Shown in pieces: positions 27,230-36,479 of a stretch of 42,051 nt of DNA. Position numbers and translations under genes: made by a program. A model generated the notes under the pieces. It was not told the origin of the DNA. It was given only the letters and a program-made list of their open reading frames with translations, and ran no database searches. The stretch spans positions 1 through 42,051 of the forward strand of contig JADHRD010000008.1 of NCBI GenBank assembly GCA_016777585.1, in the 5' to 3' direction. Each line of letters begins with the position of its first letter. Position 1 is the first letter of the stretch. This DNA comes from Rhodospirillales bacterium (GTDB lineage Bacteria > Pseudomonadota > Alphaproteobacteria > Rhodospirillales > UBA2165).

Positions 27230-28387
27230 ATGGCAATACCTCATATATATTTGATTGCTGGAGAACCCTCTGGAGATATTATTGGTGCCCGTTTAATTAA
27301 TTCAATTCAATCCAAAACGAATAATAAGTGCTTTATTTCAGGAGTTGGTGGGAAGGAAATGGAGAAATTAGGTTTTAAAAGTTTATTCCCTATGTCTGAA
27401 ATTACGGTAATGGGTTTGGCTGAAGTAATTCCTAGTCTGCCTAATTTGTTTATGCGTATCAGGCAAACAATTGCAGATATTACAAAAAAAAATCCATGCA
27501 TAGTTGTTACCATAGACGCGCCTGATTTTTCATTTCGTATTCTTAAAAAAATATCTAAAAGCGAGATACCCCTTGTTCATTATGTAGCCCCATCAGTCTG
27601 GGCATGGAAGCCTGGACGGGCGAAGAAAATTGCACAATTTTTAAATAAACTTCTAACATTGTTTCCATTCGAACCGCCTTATTTTGAGAAAGAAGGTTTA
27701 CATACCGTTTTCGTCGGGCACCCAATTGTAGAGAGCAAAGCAGGAATGGGCGAAGGTATTATTTTTAGAAAAAAACATAATATACCCAGAAGTGCTAAAG
27801 TGTTAAGTATATTGCCAGGAAGTAGAGTAGGCGAGATTAAACGTCTTTTGCCGATAATAATGAATGTCATAAGTTCTTTAGATCACAAAAATCTTTTTAT
27901 AATTCTACCGACATTGGATAATCTTGTTGATCACATAAAAAACTTATTAAAGCGTTGGAACATCTCAATTATTGTTATTACAACAATAGAAGAAAAATAT
28001 GCTGCGCTAGCGGCCTCTGATGTGGCTATAGCTGCTTCGGGAACAGTATCTCTTGAGTTGGCTATGGCAAGAGTGCCAAATGTCTCAATCTATAAATTTA
28101 ATTCTATCACAGCTTTTATAGGACGGAGACTTGTAAAAACTAAATTTTCTAATTTAGTTAATATACTATTGGATAAAGAAGTGGTTCCTGAATTAATACA
28201 GGAGAAATGTAATTCGGACTTAATATTAAATGAGATTAAGAAGTTACTGGATAACGCAGAGATTTCCGAATTACAGTTAAAGAATTTTGATATAGCAATT
28301 AAACAACTTACAAATCATTCAGCGAAACCTAGTGATAAGGCTGCTAATGTAATTCTGGAAACAATTAAATCTTATGACAGTAAATAG
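27230..28387 (+). CDS. lpxB: Lipid-A-disaccharide synthase
   Basis: A 385-residue peripheral membrane glycosyltransferase (GT19) that joins lipid X to UDP-2,3-diacylglucosamine to form the disaccharide core of lipid A. Typical motifs are YLIAGEPSGDIIGARLI at the N-terminus, SVWAWKPGRAKKI, VGHPIVE, LPGSRVGEIKRLLP and AASGTVSLELAMARVP. Together with lpxD, lpxA and lpxI it covers most early lipid A steps; lpxC is not in this window. It ends 17 bases before the glyoxalase gene. Confidence 0.97.
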   Translation: MAIPHIYLIAGEPSGDIIGARLINSIQSKTNNKCFISGVGGKEMEKLGFKSLFPMSEITVMGLAEVIPSLPNLFMRIRQTIADITKKNPCIVVTIDAPDFSFRILKKISKSEIPLVHYVAPSVWAWKPGRAKKIAQFLNKLLTLFPFEPPYFEKEGLHTVFVGHPIVESKAGMGEGIIFRKKHNIPRSAKVLSILPGSRVGEIKRLLPIIMNVISSLDHKNLFIILPTLDNLVDHIKNLLKRWNISIIVITTIEEKYAALAASDVAIAASGTVSLELAMARVPNVSIYKFNSITAFIGRRLVKTKFSNLVNILLDKEVVPELIQEKCNSDLILNEIKKLLDNAEISELQLKNFDIAIKQLTNHSAKPSDKAANVILETIKSYDSK

Positions 28388-28404
28388 AATATAAAAGGTG
28401 TAAA

Positions 28405-28812
28405 ATGGTTTTAAATTCAGAGGGCTTTAGGCTCTTACATACTATGATTAGGGTAATTGACCTTGATAAATCGATCGATTTTTATACCAGATTGTTAGGT
28501 ATGAAACTTTTACGCAAAGTTGATAACGCAATTGGTCGATTCACTCTCGCATTTGTTGGATATAAGCGAGAGGAGGATGCTAGTGTTATTGAATTAACTT
28601 ATAATTGGGACCAAAAAACAGCCTATGAACATGGAAATTCATTCGGTCATTTAGCTATAGCTGTTCCTAATGCATATAAAACCTGCGATAATTTAGAAAA
28701 AGAGGGTATATACATCCCCCGACCTGCTGGGCCCATGAAGGGCAGCGAACGCGTGATAGCCTTCATAGAAGATCCTGATGGATATAAAATAGAACTTGTT
28801 CAAAGAGATTAA
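28405..28812 (+). CDS. gloA: Lactoylglutathione lyase (glyoxalase I)
   Basis: A 135-residue metal enzyme of the VOC superfamily that converts the methylglyoxal-glutathione adduct to S-lactoylglutathione. The two beta-alpha-beta modules and all four metal ligands are visible: His in RLLHTMIRV, Glu in VIELTYNW, His in FGHLAIAV and Glu in YKIELVQ. These match the E. coli GloA (135 residues) pattern. An AAAAGGTG ribosome site precedes the ATG. It closes the long forward block and converges on gltA. Another VOC enzyme is possible, but the ligand set and length favour GloA. Confidence 0.9.
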   Translation: MVLNSEGFRLLHTMIRVIDLDKSIDFYTRLLGMKLLRKVDNAIGRFTLAFVGYKREEDASVIELTYNWDQKTAYEHGNSFGHLAIAVPNAYKTCDNLEKEGIYIPRPAGPMKGSERVIAFIEDPDGYKIELVQRD

Positions 28813-28876
28813 ACGATATTACACTCAAGATTTTGAGCTTAAAATTATAGAACGTGGTTTTTCAATTTCGCTATTC

Positions 28877-30181
28877 TTATCTATTACTTAATTCAATATA
28901 GTCTCTTTTGTTTTCGCCTAGATACAACTGACGGGGTCTACCAATTTTTTGTGTAGGATCCTCTATCATCTCGTTCCATTGAGAAATCCAACCCACCGTT
29001 CTAGCTACTGCGAATAATACAGTAAACATAGTCTCGGGTATGCCAATTGCCTTAAATATTATCCCTGAATAAAAATCCACATTCGGATATAACTTTCGAT
29101 TTACAAAATACTCGTCTTCAAGCGCTATCCTCTCCAGTTCCATTGCTAGGTCAAGCAACGGCTCACCTTTAATCCCAAGCTCATCTAAAACCTCATGACA
29201 CGACTGCTGCATAACTTTAGCTCTCGGATCAAAATTTTTATAAACTCTATGGCCAAATCCCATCAAACGGAAAGGATCATCTTTATCTTTAGCCTTTTTT
29301 ATGAAACTTGGTATTTTACTCACGTCACCAATCTCATTAAGCATTTTTAAAACTGCTTCATTTGCTCCACCATGCGCAGGTCCCCACAACGATGCTATCC
29401 CCGCAGCTATGCAAGCAAATGGGTTGGCTCCACTGGACCCTGCTAATCTTACTGTAGAAGTTGATGCATTTTGTTCGTGGTCTGCATGAAGAATTAAAAT
29501 ACGATCCATTGCTTTAGCGAGAGTTTTGCTAACTACGTAATCCTCTGCGGGTGTAGCAAACATCATATGTAAAAAATTTTCAGCAAATCCGAGGTCATTT
29601 CTGGGTGTTATAAATGGTTGTCCAACAGAATATTTGTAAGCCTGAGCTGCAATAGTAGGGACCTTTGCAATAAGGCGATACGACGATACCATTCTATGGT
29701 GAGGATCATTAATGTCTAAACTATCGTGATAAAAAGCTGAAAGGGCACCCACAACGCCACACATTACTGCCATTGGATGGGCATCCCGCCTAAAACCATG
29801 AAAGAAAGTATTAAATTGCTCATGAAGCATGGTATGATGTGTAATATCGTTAACAAAACTCTCTTTTTGAGATTGATTAGGTAGGTCGCCAAAAAGCAAA
29901 AGATAGCAGGTTTCTAAATAGTCAGAGTTATCTGCTAGTTGATCAATAGGATATCCGCGGTAAAGCAGGATACCCTCATCGCCATCAATATAAGTAATCT
30001 TTGATTCACAACTTCCTGTGGATGTAAAGCCAGGATCATATGTAAAACAATTAGTGTCACCATATAGTTTTCGAATATCAATTACATCAGGTCCAACGGA
30101 ACCCTTAAAAACTGGCAACTCAAAAGACTCTCCGGAATTATTATTTGTAAGTGTAAAAGTATTATTTTTTTCTAATGTCAT
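28877..30181 (-). CDS. gltA: Citrate synthase (type II)
   Basis: A 434-residue enzyme that condenses acetyl-CoA and oxaloacetate to citrate at the entry of the TCA cycle. Family motifs include [27 protein letters not shown] and [16 protein letters not shown], with the catalytic histidines, and NVDFYSG with the catalytic aspartate. The N-terminal domain and length match the hexameric, NADH-sensitive Gram-negative type. A strong promoter lies at 30220-30249 (listed separately), so it can be transcribed independently of gltX upstream. It is convergent with gloA over a 64-base gap. Confidence 0.97.
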   Translation of the reverse strand: MTLEKNNTFTLTNNNSGESFELPVFKGSVGPDVIDIRKLYGDTNCFTYDPGFTSTGSCESKITYIDGDEGILLYRGYPIDQLADNSDYLETCYLLLFGDLPNQSQKESFVNDITHHTMLHEQFNTFFHGFRRDAHPMAVMCGVVGALSAFYHDSLDINDPHHRMVSSYRLIAKVPTIAAQAYKYSVGQPFITPRNDLGFAENFLHMMFATPAEDYVVSKTLAKAMDRILILHADHEQNASTSTVRLAGSSGANPFACIAAGIASLWGPAHGGANEAVLKMLNEIGDVSKIPSFIKKAKDKDDPFRLMGFGHRVYKNFDPRAKVMQQSCHEVLDELGIKGEPLLDLAMELERIALEDEYFVNRKLYPNVDFYSGIIFKAIGIPETMFTVLFAVARTVGWISQWNEMIEDPTQKIGRPRQLYLGENKRDYIELSNR

Positions 30182-30219
30182 TTTTTATCCCGGAGTTTTT
30201 AATTTCATTTTTGCTGGCG

Positions 30220-30249
30220 GTTATATGAATTTTTGCTGTTAAATGTCAA
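30220..30249 (-). promoter_or_regulatory. gltA promoter
   Basis: On the reverse strand a perfect TTGACA (forward 30244-30249) is followed after 18 bases by TATAAC (forward 30220-30225). It lies in the 92-base gltX-gltA gap, 38 bases upstream of the gltA ATG. Both boxes are near consensus, the best match in the window. Confidence 0.7.
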
Positions 30250-30273
30250 GCAAACTGGCGAATTTTGTAAAAA

Positions 30274-31683
30274 TTACATTATGGCATTAATTCGTTTTAA
30301 GGTCTCTAATTTACCTAAAACCGTCATAATTTCAAAAATACCTGGTGAGTTAAAGTTGCCGCTTAACGCTGTTCTAAGAGGTTGCGCCACCTTGCCTAAG
30401 CCAATATTATTTTTAAGTGCAATCTCTTTAATTGTATTTTCCAGTGGTTCATGATCCCATTTTGCTAATTTTTCTAAGGAATCATAAACCTGCACCAATA
30501 ATTCCCGTCTACCTTGATCAAAATTATTTAATGCTTTTCCTTCTAACTTTATATCTTTGTTTATACAATAAACTTGTGCATTATCAGCAAGTTCCAGTAA
30601 TGTTTTAGATCTATCTTTTAAGTTATTTAAACCTAATTTTAGTCGTTGAGAAGACTTAGGAGATATATTATCTGAAAGTAACTTTGAAATCTTTGGTAAA
30701 ATGAGGTTAATCAAGCGTTCTTCATCACATTCATTTATGTATTGGCCATTAATGTTAATTAATTTTTCCTGATCAAAACGAGATGCTGACTTCCCAACTT
30801 TATCTATTTCAAACCATTCTATTGCTTGTTTTTGAGTAATAATTTCATCATTCCCATGGCTCCAACCCAACCTTAAAAGATAGTTGTTCATGGCTTCAGG
30901 TAAGAAACCCATTTCTTCATATGTATCAATCCCAAGCGCTCCGTGCCGCTTGGACAGTTTAGTACCATCCGAACCATGAAGTAAGGGCATGTGAGCATAT
31001 TCAGGTATCGTCCAATTCATCGATCTGTATATTTGAATTTGGCGAAACGTATTTGTAAGGTGATCATCGCCTCTCAGAACATGAGATATATTCATATCTT
31101 TATCGTCCACGGCCGCAGCTAGCATATAGGTTGGAGAGCCATCGGATCTCAGTAATATCATATCGTCTAATGTGTTATTAGCTACTTCTACTTTACCTTG
31201 TATTAAGTCATTGATAGTAGTTGATCCTGCAAGTGGCATTTTAAGGCGAATTACTGGTTTAATGTTAATTGGAGCATCTTCGGGCGCTTTATCTCGCCAG
31301 GTCCCATCGTAGAGCCTCGTGCTTCCATTCTTAAGTGCTTTCTCGCGCATCTCAACTAACTCTTCTTGAGAGCAATAGCACTTATAAGCCTTACCTAAAC
31401 TCAGCAAACTCTTTGCAACCTCTTTGTGACGTTCGAGATGCAATGATTGTGAGTATATTTCTCCATCCCATTCAAGTCCCAACCACCTCATTCCTGATAT
31501 GATTGCATTTGTGGCCTCTGCTGTTGACCGTTCTTTGTCTGTATCTTCTATACGGAGAAGAAATTTCCCTCCACAATGTTTGGCATATAGCCAGTTAAAA
31601 AGAGCTGTTCTAGCTCCCCCAATATGCAAAAAACCAGTAGGTGATGGAGCAAACCGTGTAATTACTTTAGACAATATATTCAC
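30274..31683 (-). CDS. gltX: Glutamyl-tRNA synthetase
   Basis: A 469-residue class I synthetase charging tRNA-Glu. The HIGH-type motif is HIGG at residues 20-23 within FAPSPTGFLHIGGARTALF, the KMSKS-type motif is KLSKRHG, and a C-terminal helical anticodon domain follows. Alphaproteobacteria often carry two gltX paralogs, one of which charges tRNA-Gln for GatCAB amidation, and the sequence alone does not tell which role this copy plays. It sits between lexA and gltA on the same strand with 112 bases before it. Confidence 0.95.
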   Translation of the reverse strand: MNILSKVITRFAPSPTGFLHIGGARTALFNWLYAKHCGGKFLLRIEDTDKERSTAEATNAIISGMRWLGLEWDGEIYSQSLHLERHKEVAKSLLSLGKAYKCYCSQEELVEMREKALKNGSTRLYDGTWRDKAPEDAPINIKPVIRLKMPLAGSTTINDLIQGKVEVANNTLDDMILLRSDGSPTYMLAAAVDDKDMNISHVLRGDDHLTNTFRQIQIYRSMNWTIPEYAHMPLLHGSDGTKLSKRHGALGIDTYEEMGFLPEAMNNYLLRLGWSHGNDEIITQKQAIEWFEIDKVGKSASRFDQEKLININGQYINECDEERLINLILPKISKLLSDNISPKSSQRLKLGLNNLKDRSKTLLELADNAQVYCINKDIKLEGKALNNFDQGRRELLVQVYDSLEKLAKWDHEPLENTIKEIALKNNIGLGKVAQPLRTALSGNFNSPGIFEIMTVLGKLETLKRINAIM

Positions 31684-31795
31684 CTGGTGTTTTAAGATAA
31701 TTTAAAAATAAACTTATCTATATTAATTTTTTTACTCGGATTACTGAGAAAATAATTTTAATGGATGAGAGCTCATCAAGCCTGGCTCGAAATAA

Positions 31796-32470
31796 TTACC
31801 TGTAATTTCTTATTAAACCTGCCAATTTTCCCTGAATTTTGACCCTGTCTGCTTCAAAGATTTGCGTCTCATAATTTTTATTTGCGGGCACCAATTCAAC
31901 AGTCTTACCTTTTTTTTGAAGCAACTTTAACGTCGCGTCTTGATTATCTATTAGTGCGACTATAATCGAACCATTCTCTGCTTGATCACATTTTTTTATA
32001 ACAACTGTGTCTTCATGATGGATTCCAGCTTCAATCATTGAGTCACCATCGATTTTAAGAGCGTAGTGTTCACCATTACTCGTCATATGAGCTGGCACAT
32101 CAATGGTATTTGACGGATCGCTTATCGCTTCAATTGGCATGCCAGCTGCAATTTTTCCCATCAGAGGTATATTTAAGTGTTTGCCATATTCATTTTCAGT
32201 ATCCAAGTTATTTTGATTGTCATTGAAATGCCTTTTGTGAGGACGTTCCTGTTCAATTTTTGGGAGCTTAATTACCTCAAGGGCTCGGGCTCTATGCGGT
32301 AATCTCCTAATGTATCCTCTCTCCTCTAAACCTGTTATTAGTCTATGAATTCCTGATTTTGATTTCAAATTTAACGCTACCTTCATTTCGTCAAAGGATG
32401 GCGATATTCCAACCTGATTGAGCCTTCTATTGATGAATTTAAGAAGTTCATATTGTTTTTTAGTTAGCAT
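31796..32470 (-). CDS. lexA: SOS repressor LexA
   Basis: A 224-residue transcriptional repressor and self-cleaving serine protease controlling the SOS response. An N-terminal winged helix-turn-helix (about residues 1-65) has [21 protein letters not shown] as recognition region. The cleavage site is A109-G110 in KIAAGMP, and the catalytic dyad is S144 (GDSMIEAG) and K182 (DATLKLL). A linker of about 30 residues rich in N, D and E joins the domains. Its own operator overlaps the promoter upstream (32595-32623), so it is very likely autoregulated. The leader of about 118 bases is long. Confidence 0.96.
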   Translation of the reverse strand: MLTKKQYELLKFINRRLNQVGISPSFDEMKVALNLKSKSGIHRLITGLEERGYIRRLPHRARALEVIKLPKIEQERPHKRHFNDNQNNLDTENEYGKHLNIPLMGKIAAGMPIEAISDPSNTIDVPAHMTSNGEHYALKIDGDSMIEAGIHHEDTVVIKKCDQAENGSIIVALIDNQDATLKLLQKKGKTVELVPANKNYETQIFEADRVKIQGKLAGLIRNYR

Positions 32471-32594
32471 CAGAAACCCCTATTTTTGTCTTAATAATAG
32501 CCTTAGAAGTATAATAAAATATTAGAAATAAGAATCTTAAACCACAAACATCTGATAAATATCAAGATTATGACAATAAATACACAACCTATTT

Positions 32595-32609
32595 GTTCTA
32601 TTTTAGTTC
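32595..32609 (-). promoter_or_regulatory. LexA operator (SOS box)
   Basis: The forward sequence is GTTC-TATTTTA-GTTC (reverse: GAAC-N7-GAAC), an exact match to the alphaproteobacterial LexA box with a 7-base spacer. It lies 125 bases upstream of the lexA start and covers the promoter -10 and adjacent spacer, so binding would block RNA polymerase. I found no second copy of this pattern in the regions I checked. Confidence 0.8.
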
Positions 32610-32623
32610 TCGTTTGAGGTCAA
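32595..32623 (-). promoter_or_regulatory. lexA promoter
   Basis: On the reverse strand TTGACC (forward 32618-32623) and TAGAAC (forward 32595-32600) are spaced by exactly 17 bases. The -10 box is part of the SOS operator. Transcription would begin near 32588. The gap to moeA (32471-32662) holds nothing else I can name. Confidence 0.65.
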
Positions 32624-32662
32624 TAGATAATTTTAAAAAAAATACAAAATATACTGATCAGT

Positions 32663-33892
32663 TTATAAGAAATGATCTAATCGAATTACCGTAACTCGGC
32701 TGCCTTTTTTAAGAGCTTTTGCGAATGGTGGTCGTACAACTAAGCATTCGGCTTTTGCAAAGTTTAGCAACATAGAACTATCTTGATAATTAAAGGGAGT
32801 TGCACTGAGTTCGCCATTTTTTTTTATATTCAGTTTTGCCCGTAAATAGTCTTGTCTACTATCATTTTCTTCTAGATTGACGGTTGTAATTGCGCTTTCT
32901 ACCGGATTTTTATAATTATCAGAGCCCAGTAACTTATTAATCGTCGGGACAAGAAATACTATCGCTGTCACTCCCGCGGAAACCGGATTTCCTGGTAATC
33001 CTAGCATAGGTGTTCCATTAATATTCCCAAAAATAAGTGGCTTACCCGGACGCATCGCAACACGGCCTATTTTAATTGTATTCTTGTCTTCACATAAAAT
33101 TTTTCGGATTAGGTCATAATCACCAACTGATGCACCTCCTATTGTAACTAATAGATCAGTATTCATTATATGGGATAATTTTTCTCTTATTACATCAATG
33201 TTGTCTTTGGCAATACCGAGGTTAATTGGCGATCCCCCGGATGCTTCAATTAAAGCTGATAGTCCCAAACTATTCGAACTTATAATTTGGTCGGGACCTA
33301 TTTCATCTCCTGGATATACGAGTTCAGAGCCCGAAGAAAAAACCGCAATACGTGGTTTTTTAGTAACTCTAATCCAAGGAATATTCATTGCTGCTATGAG
33401 GGCTATATTTCTAAAGTTTAATCTTGTACCAGATTTAATAAGCACGTCACCCTTTTTAAAATCCAATCCATTCTGCCTAACATATTTACCCGAGACTTCA
33501 GTTTTTTGGATTAAAATATGATCTTTTTCTTTTATTGTATTTTCTTGTATTATGATTGTATCAGCATTCTCTGGTATCCGTGCTCCTGTGAAAATTCGAA
33601 TTGTCTCGCCTTCATTTAACAGTCCATTGAATCCATTTCCGGCTGAAGACTCTCCGACTTGTTTAAGTTTAATAGGAGGCGACAAATTAAGGTCGTCAGA
33701 TCTTGCTGCGTAACCGTCCATTGCCGAGACCCGATTTGGTGGATGATCAACCCTTGAAATTAAATCTTCTGCTAAAACTCTACCAAGTGCGTTTGCTATT
33801 GAAATATCTTCATCGCCAATTTTAGCAATACTACCAAGTATTTGTTTTAATGCCTCATCTACTTGAATCATGCCGTCATTAAACTCTGCCAT
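32663..33892 (-). CDS. moeA: Molybdopterin molybdenumtransferase MoeA
   Basis: A 409-residue enzyme that inserts molybdate into adenylylated molybdopterin, the last step of molybdenum cofactor synthesis. Motifs seen include HPPNRVSAMDGYA near the N-terminus, GARIPENADTIIIQE, VTIGGASVGDYDLI and LGLPGNPVSAG, which bind molybdopterin and magnesium. ATG at 33892 is preferred; a TTG four codons earlier (33904) overlaps the moaC stop. It follows moaC at once and is probably cotranscribed with trpD, trpC and moaC. Confidence 0.95.
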   Translation of the reverse strand: MAEFNDGMIQVDEALKQILGSIAKIGDEDISIANALGRVLAEDLISRVDHPPNRVSAMDGYAARSDDLNLSPPIKLKQVGESSAGNGFNGLLNEGETIRIFTGARIPENADTIIIQENTIKEKDHILIQKTEVSGKYVRQNGLDFKKGDVLIKSGTRLNFRNIALIAAMNIPWIRVTKKPRIAVFSSGSELVYPGDEIGPDQIISSNSLGLSALIEASGGSPINLGIAKDNIDVIREKLSHIMNTDLLVTIGGASVGDYDLIRKILCEDKNTIKIGRVAMRPGKPLIFGNINGTPMLGLPGNPVSAGVTAIVFLVPTINKLLGSDNYKNPVESAITTVNLEENDSRQDYLRAKLNIKKNGELSATPFNYQDSSMLLNFAKAECLVVRPPFAKALKKGSRVTVIRLDHFL

Positions 33893-33896
33893 ATTT

Positions 33897-34376
33897 CTAT
33901 TCAATCTCTCTATACTCTCCTGATTTACCGCCAGCTTTATAAGTCAAACGAATATCACTTATGCGCATTTCTCTGTCTGCAGCTTTACACATATCGTATA
34001 TTGTTAAAGCAGTTACCGTTACAGCTGTTAATGCCTCCATTTCCACTCCAGTTTTTCCGACCACCTTGCACGTTGCCTCAATACGAATCGAGCTTTCGTT
34101 TATATTAGGTGTTAGAATTAAATTTACTGAAGTGAGGTTAATAGGGTGGCATAGCGGAATTAAGTCAGGGGTACGTTTAGAACCCATAATACCTGCAATT
34201 TGAGCGATGGAGAGAACATCGCCTTTTTTAACGGCTCGTTTATTAATTAATTCTAACGTTGTTGATTTCATAAAAATAGAACCTGCAGCAATTGCTATTC
34301 GCTCCGACTCATTTTTTTTCATAATATCTACCATCACAGCATTTCCATCGGTATCAATATGGGTTAGTTCGGTCAT
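33897..34376 (-). CDS. moaC: Cyclic pyranopterin monophosphate synthase MoaC
   Basis: A 159-residue enzyme that acts with MoaA on GTP to form cyclic pyranopterin monophosphate, the first committed product of molybdenum cofactor synthesis. Signatures are MVDIMKKNESERIA near the N-terminus, KRTPDLIPLCHPI and VGKTGVEMEALTAVTVTALTIYDMCKA. Its start overlaps the trpC stop in an ATGA junction (34373-34376), so translation is coupled to trpC. Pairing with trpC and moeA is usual in alphaproteobacteria. Confidence 0.97.
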   Translation of the reverse strand: MTELTHIDTDGNAVMVDIMKKNESERIAIAAGSIFMKSTTLELINKRAVKKGDVLSIAQIAGIMGSKRTPDLIPLCHPINLTSVNLILTPNINESSIRIEATCKVVGKTGVEMEALTAVTVTALTIYDMCKAADREMRISDIRLTYKAGGKSGEYREIE

Positions 34377-35194
34377 TGTGAAGCCTCACTGTTATCTGGC
34401 AGGTCATTATTCAGTAACTTTTGCACTGCACATGCAATATCATTCTCTCGCATTAGCGATTCTCCGACTAAAAAGCAATGAATACCTAACATGTTTAACC
34501 GTTTTAAATCACTATTTTTATAGATACCAGACTCGCTAACTAATAAAACATCGGCGTCAACTATTTGAGCAAGCGTTTCTGAGGTTCCCAAATCTACTTC
34601 AAATGTTTTCAGATTTCTGTTATTAATTCCTAAAATTTTTGGTGATAGCTTCAGCGCAGCTTCCATTTCAACCATATTATGTACTTCGATTAAAACATCT
34701 AACTCTAACTCTAATGCTGCATCGTATAATTCTTGTGCACGATCCAGATCGAGAATGCCCATGATTAGCAGAATGCAGTCGGCACCGATAGCTTTAGACT
34801 CAATTACTTGATAGGTGTCGATAATAAAGTCCTTTCGAAGGATTGGAATGCCCACGACTTTTTTTACATCGGTTAAGTATTTGTCTGCGCCTCTAAAATA
34901 TGGCTCGTCAGTTAATACGGATAAGCACGTTGCCCCCCCATTTTCATAAGCCCTACCAATTTCCTTTGGTTGGAAATCCTCTCTTATTAGTCCTTTTGAT
35001 GGAGAGGCTTTTTTTATTTCCGCGATAAGCCCAAATTTATTTAAATTTTTAGCATCAGCAAGTTTATCAATGAATTTCCGAGGTTTTTCTAACAAGCGAC
35101 ACTCTTGTAACATTGTTGACTCGGATATTTTCCTCTTTTGGCTAACGATATGCAATTTTTTTCTTTCACATATCTCGACTAGAATATTAGTCAA
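34373..35194 (-). CDS. trpC: Indole-3-glycerol phosphate synthase
   Basis: A 273-residue TIM-barrel enzyme that turns carboxyphenylaminodeoxyribulose phosphate into indole-3-glycerol phosphate in tryptophan synthesis. Visible motifs are LIAEIKKASPSKGLI, LSVLTDEPYFRG, PILRKDFIID, GINNRNLKTFEVD and LVSESGIY. It is monofunctional, not fused to TrpF. It overlaps trpD by 4 bases (35191-35194) and moaC by 4 bases, so trpD, trpC and moaC form one coupled unit. Confidence 0.97.
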   Translation of the reverse strand: MTNILVEICERKKLHIVSQKRKISESTMLQECRLLEKPRKFIDKLADAKNLNKFGLIAEIKKASPSKGLIREDFQPKEIGRAYENGGATCLSVLTDEPYFRGADKYLTDVKKVVGIPILRKDFIIDTYQVIESKAIGADCILLIMGILDLDRAQELYDAALELELDVLIEVHNMVEMEAALKLSPKILGINNRNLKTFEVDLGTSETLAQIVDADVLLVSESGIYKNSDLKRLNMLGIHCFLVGESLMRENDIACAVQKLLNNDLPDNSEASQ

Positions 35195-36225
35195 ATATTT
35201 TCTCCATTTGTATCCTGATTTGTCATATTAATTAAACGGCTGAGGACCCGTTTTGCTTCGCCATTATCAATGGCTTGGGCTGCATGTTCACAACCTTCCC
35301 GTAAAGTTTTTACCTTACCTGCCACAATTAATGCCGCTGAAGCATTCAAAATTACAACGTTTCTATACGCTGAGGCCGACCCACTTAACATTTCAATTAT
35401 CGCTTGCGCATTATAATTTGGATCACGGCCTTTAAGGTCTTCAATTTTAGCGGTTGGAATATTTGCATCGGATGGATGTACTTCAAATTCTATAATTTTT
35501 CCTTTATTTAATTCAGAAACATAGGTAATTCCGGTGGTCGTTAATTCATCGGTTCCATCAGACCCATGCATGATCCAAGCTCTTTCGGTGCCTAATTGAT
35601 TTAAAGTTTGTGCAATAGGGGTTATCCATTTTTTATCGAAAACACCTGTAAGCTGTCGCTTTACGCCGGCTGGATTTGAAATAGGGCCAAGAAGATTAAA
35701 TAGTGTGCGCACTGCAAGTTCGACCCTTGGTCCTGCGACATGCCGCATGGCACTGTGATGACGCGTAGCCATAAGAAAACCTATATTACACTCCCAAATA
35801 GCTTTTTTTATAACTGAAAAATCGACATCGGTATTCACACCTAAAGCGGACAATACGTCGGCAGCGCCGGATTTTGATGATAAAGCACGGTTACCGTGTT
35901 TAGCAATGGGAATTCCGCATGCTGCTGTTACAATTGAAGCGCCCGTTGAGATGTTTAATGTTCCTGATCCATCGCCTCCTGTTCCAACAATGTCTATAGC
36001 ATTTTTAGGTGCATCAATGTGAAGTGCTTTTGCCCGCATTACTCGAGCAGCTCCCGTTAATTCATCGACGGTTTCGCCTCTTACTCGTAATGCCATGAGA
36101 AACCCTCCTATTTGAGCGGGTGTAGCATCGCCAGACATTATAATTTTAAATGCCTCTTCCGAGTCTTGAACATTAAGCGTATTTCCGTCAGCTAAGACTT
36201 TTATAAACTTCTTTAAATCTGTCAT
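35191..36225 (-). CDS. trpD: Anthranilate phosphoribosyltransferase
   Basis: A 344-residue enzyme that transfers a phosphoribosyl group from PRPP to anthranilate. The PRPP-binding GTGGDGSGTLNISTG, the KHGNRALSSKSGAADVL stretch and HHSAMRHVAGPR-type anthranilate site are all present. It is the first gene of its leftward unit: trpE and trpG, which usually precede it in relatives, are not here. The start is ATG 36225, with in-frame stops directly before it; AAGGAG lies 25 bases upstream, with a hairpin in between (listed separately). Confidence 0.97.
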   Translation of the reverse strand: MTDLKKFIKVLADGNTLNVQDSEEAFKIIMSGDATPAQIGGFLMALRVRGETVDELTGAARVMRAKALHIDAPKNAIDIVGTGGDGSGTLNISTGASIVTAACGIPIAKHGNRALSSKSGAADVLSALGVNTDVDFSVIKKAIWECNIGFLMATRHHSAMRHVAGPRVELAVRTLFNLLGPISNPAGVKRQLTGVFDKKWITPIAQTLNQLGTERAWIMHGSDGTDELTTTGITYVSELNKGKIIEFEVHPSDANIPTAKIEDLKGRDPNYNAQAIIEMLSGSASAYRNVVILNASAALIVAGKVKTLREGCEHAAQAIDNGEAKRVLSRLINMTNQDTNGENI

Positions 36226-36233
36226 TTATTATA

Positions 36234-36256
36234 ACTTTCTCTAGAAAGTACTCCTT
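36234..36256 (-). promoter_or_regulatory. trpD ribosome site with hairpin spacer
   Basis: On the reverse strand AAGGAG (forward 36251-36256) is 25 bases before the trpD ATG, too far for normal use. Between them lies ACTTTCT-AG-AGAAAGT (forward 36234-36249), a perfect 7-bp inverted repeat with a 2-base centre. If the repeat is stacked as a stem the effective spacing becomes about 9 bases. A loop of only 2 bases would force some end pairs open. Confidence 0.45.
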
Positions 36257-36479
36257 ACATGTTGTGTAACTTAAACGCTTTTTTTAGAAACTAAATATTT
36301 GAAATGCCGAATACAGGTCTTTTTATTCTCTTAATAATATATAATAATTACATTTTCGCAATTGACCCATGTTTTATTTTTATTACTCTACAAGTGGGTC
36401 GTTTATTTGAAGCTTTTGTATCAATTAATAGAGAAAAAACTAATTCTATGGTTTCCCAAAATTGGACAAAAAAATACGC

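Noticed and set aside
28824-28837. CTCAA-GATT-TTGAG hairpin between gloA and gltA as a bidirectional terminator
   Set aside because: The stem is only 5 bp and neither side has a T run.
36226-36479. Tryptophan attenuator or leader peptide upstream of trpD
   Set aside because: I looked on the reverse strand for a short ORF with tandem Trp codons and for a hairpin followed by a T run; the trpD-proximal part has no Trp codons and no such terminator.
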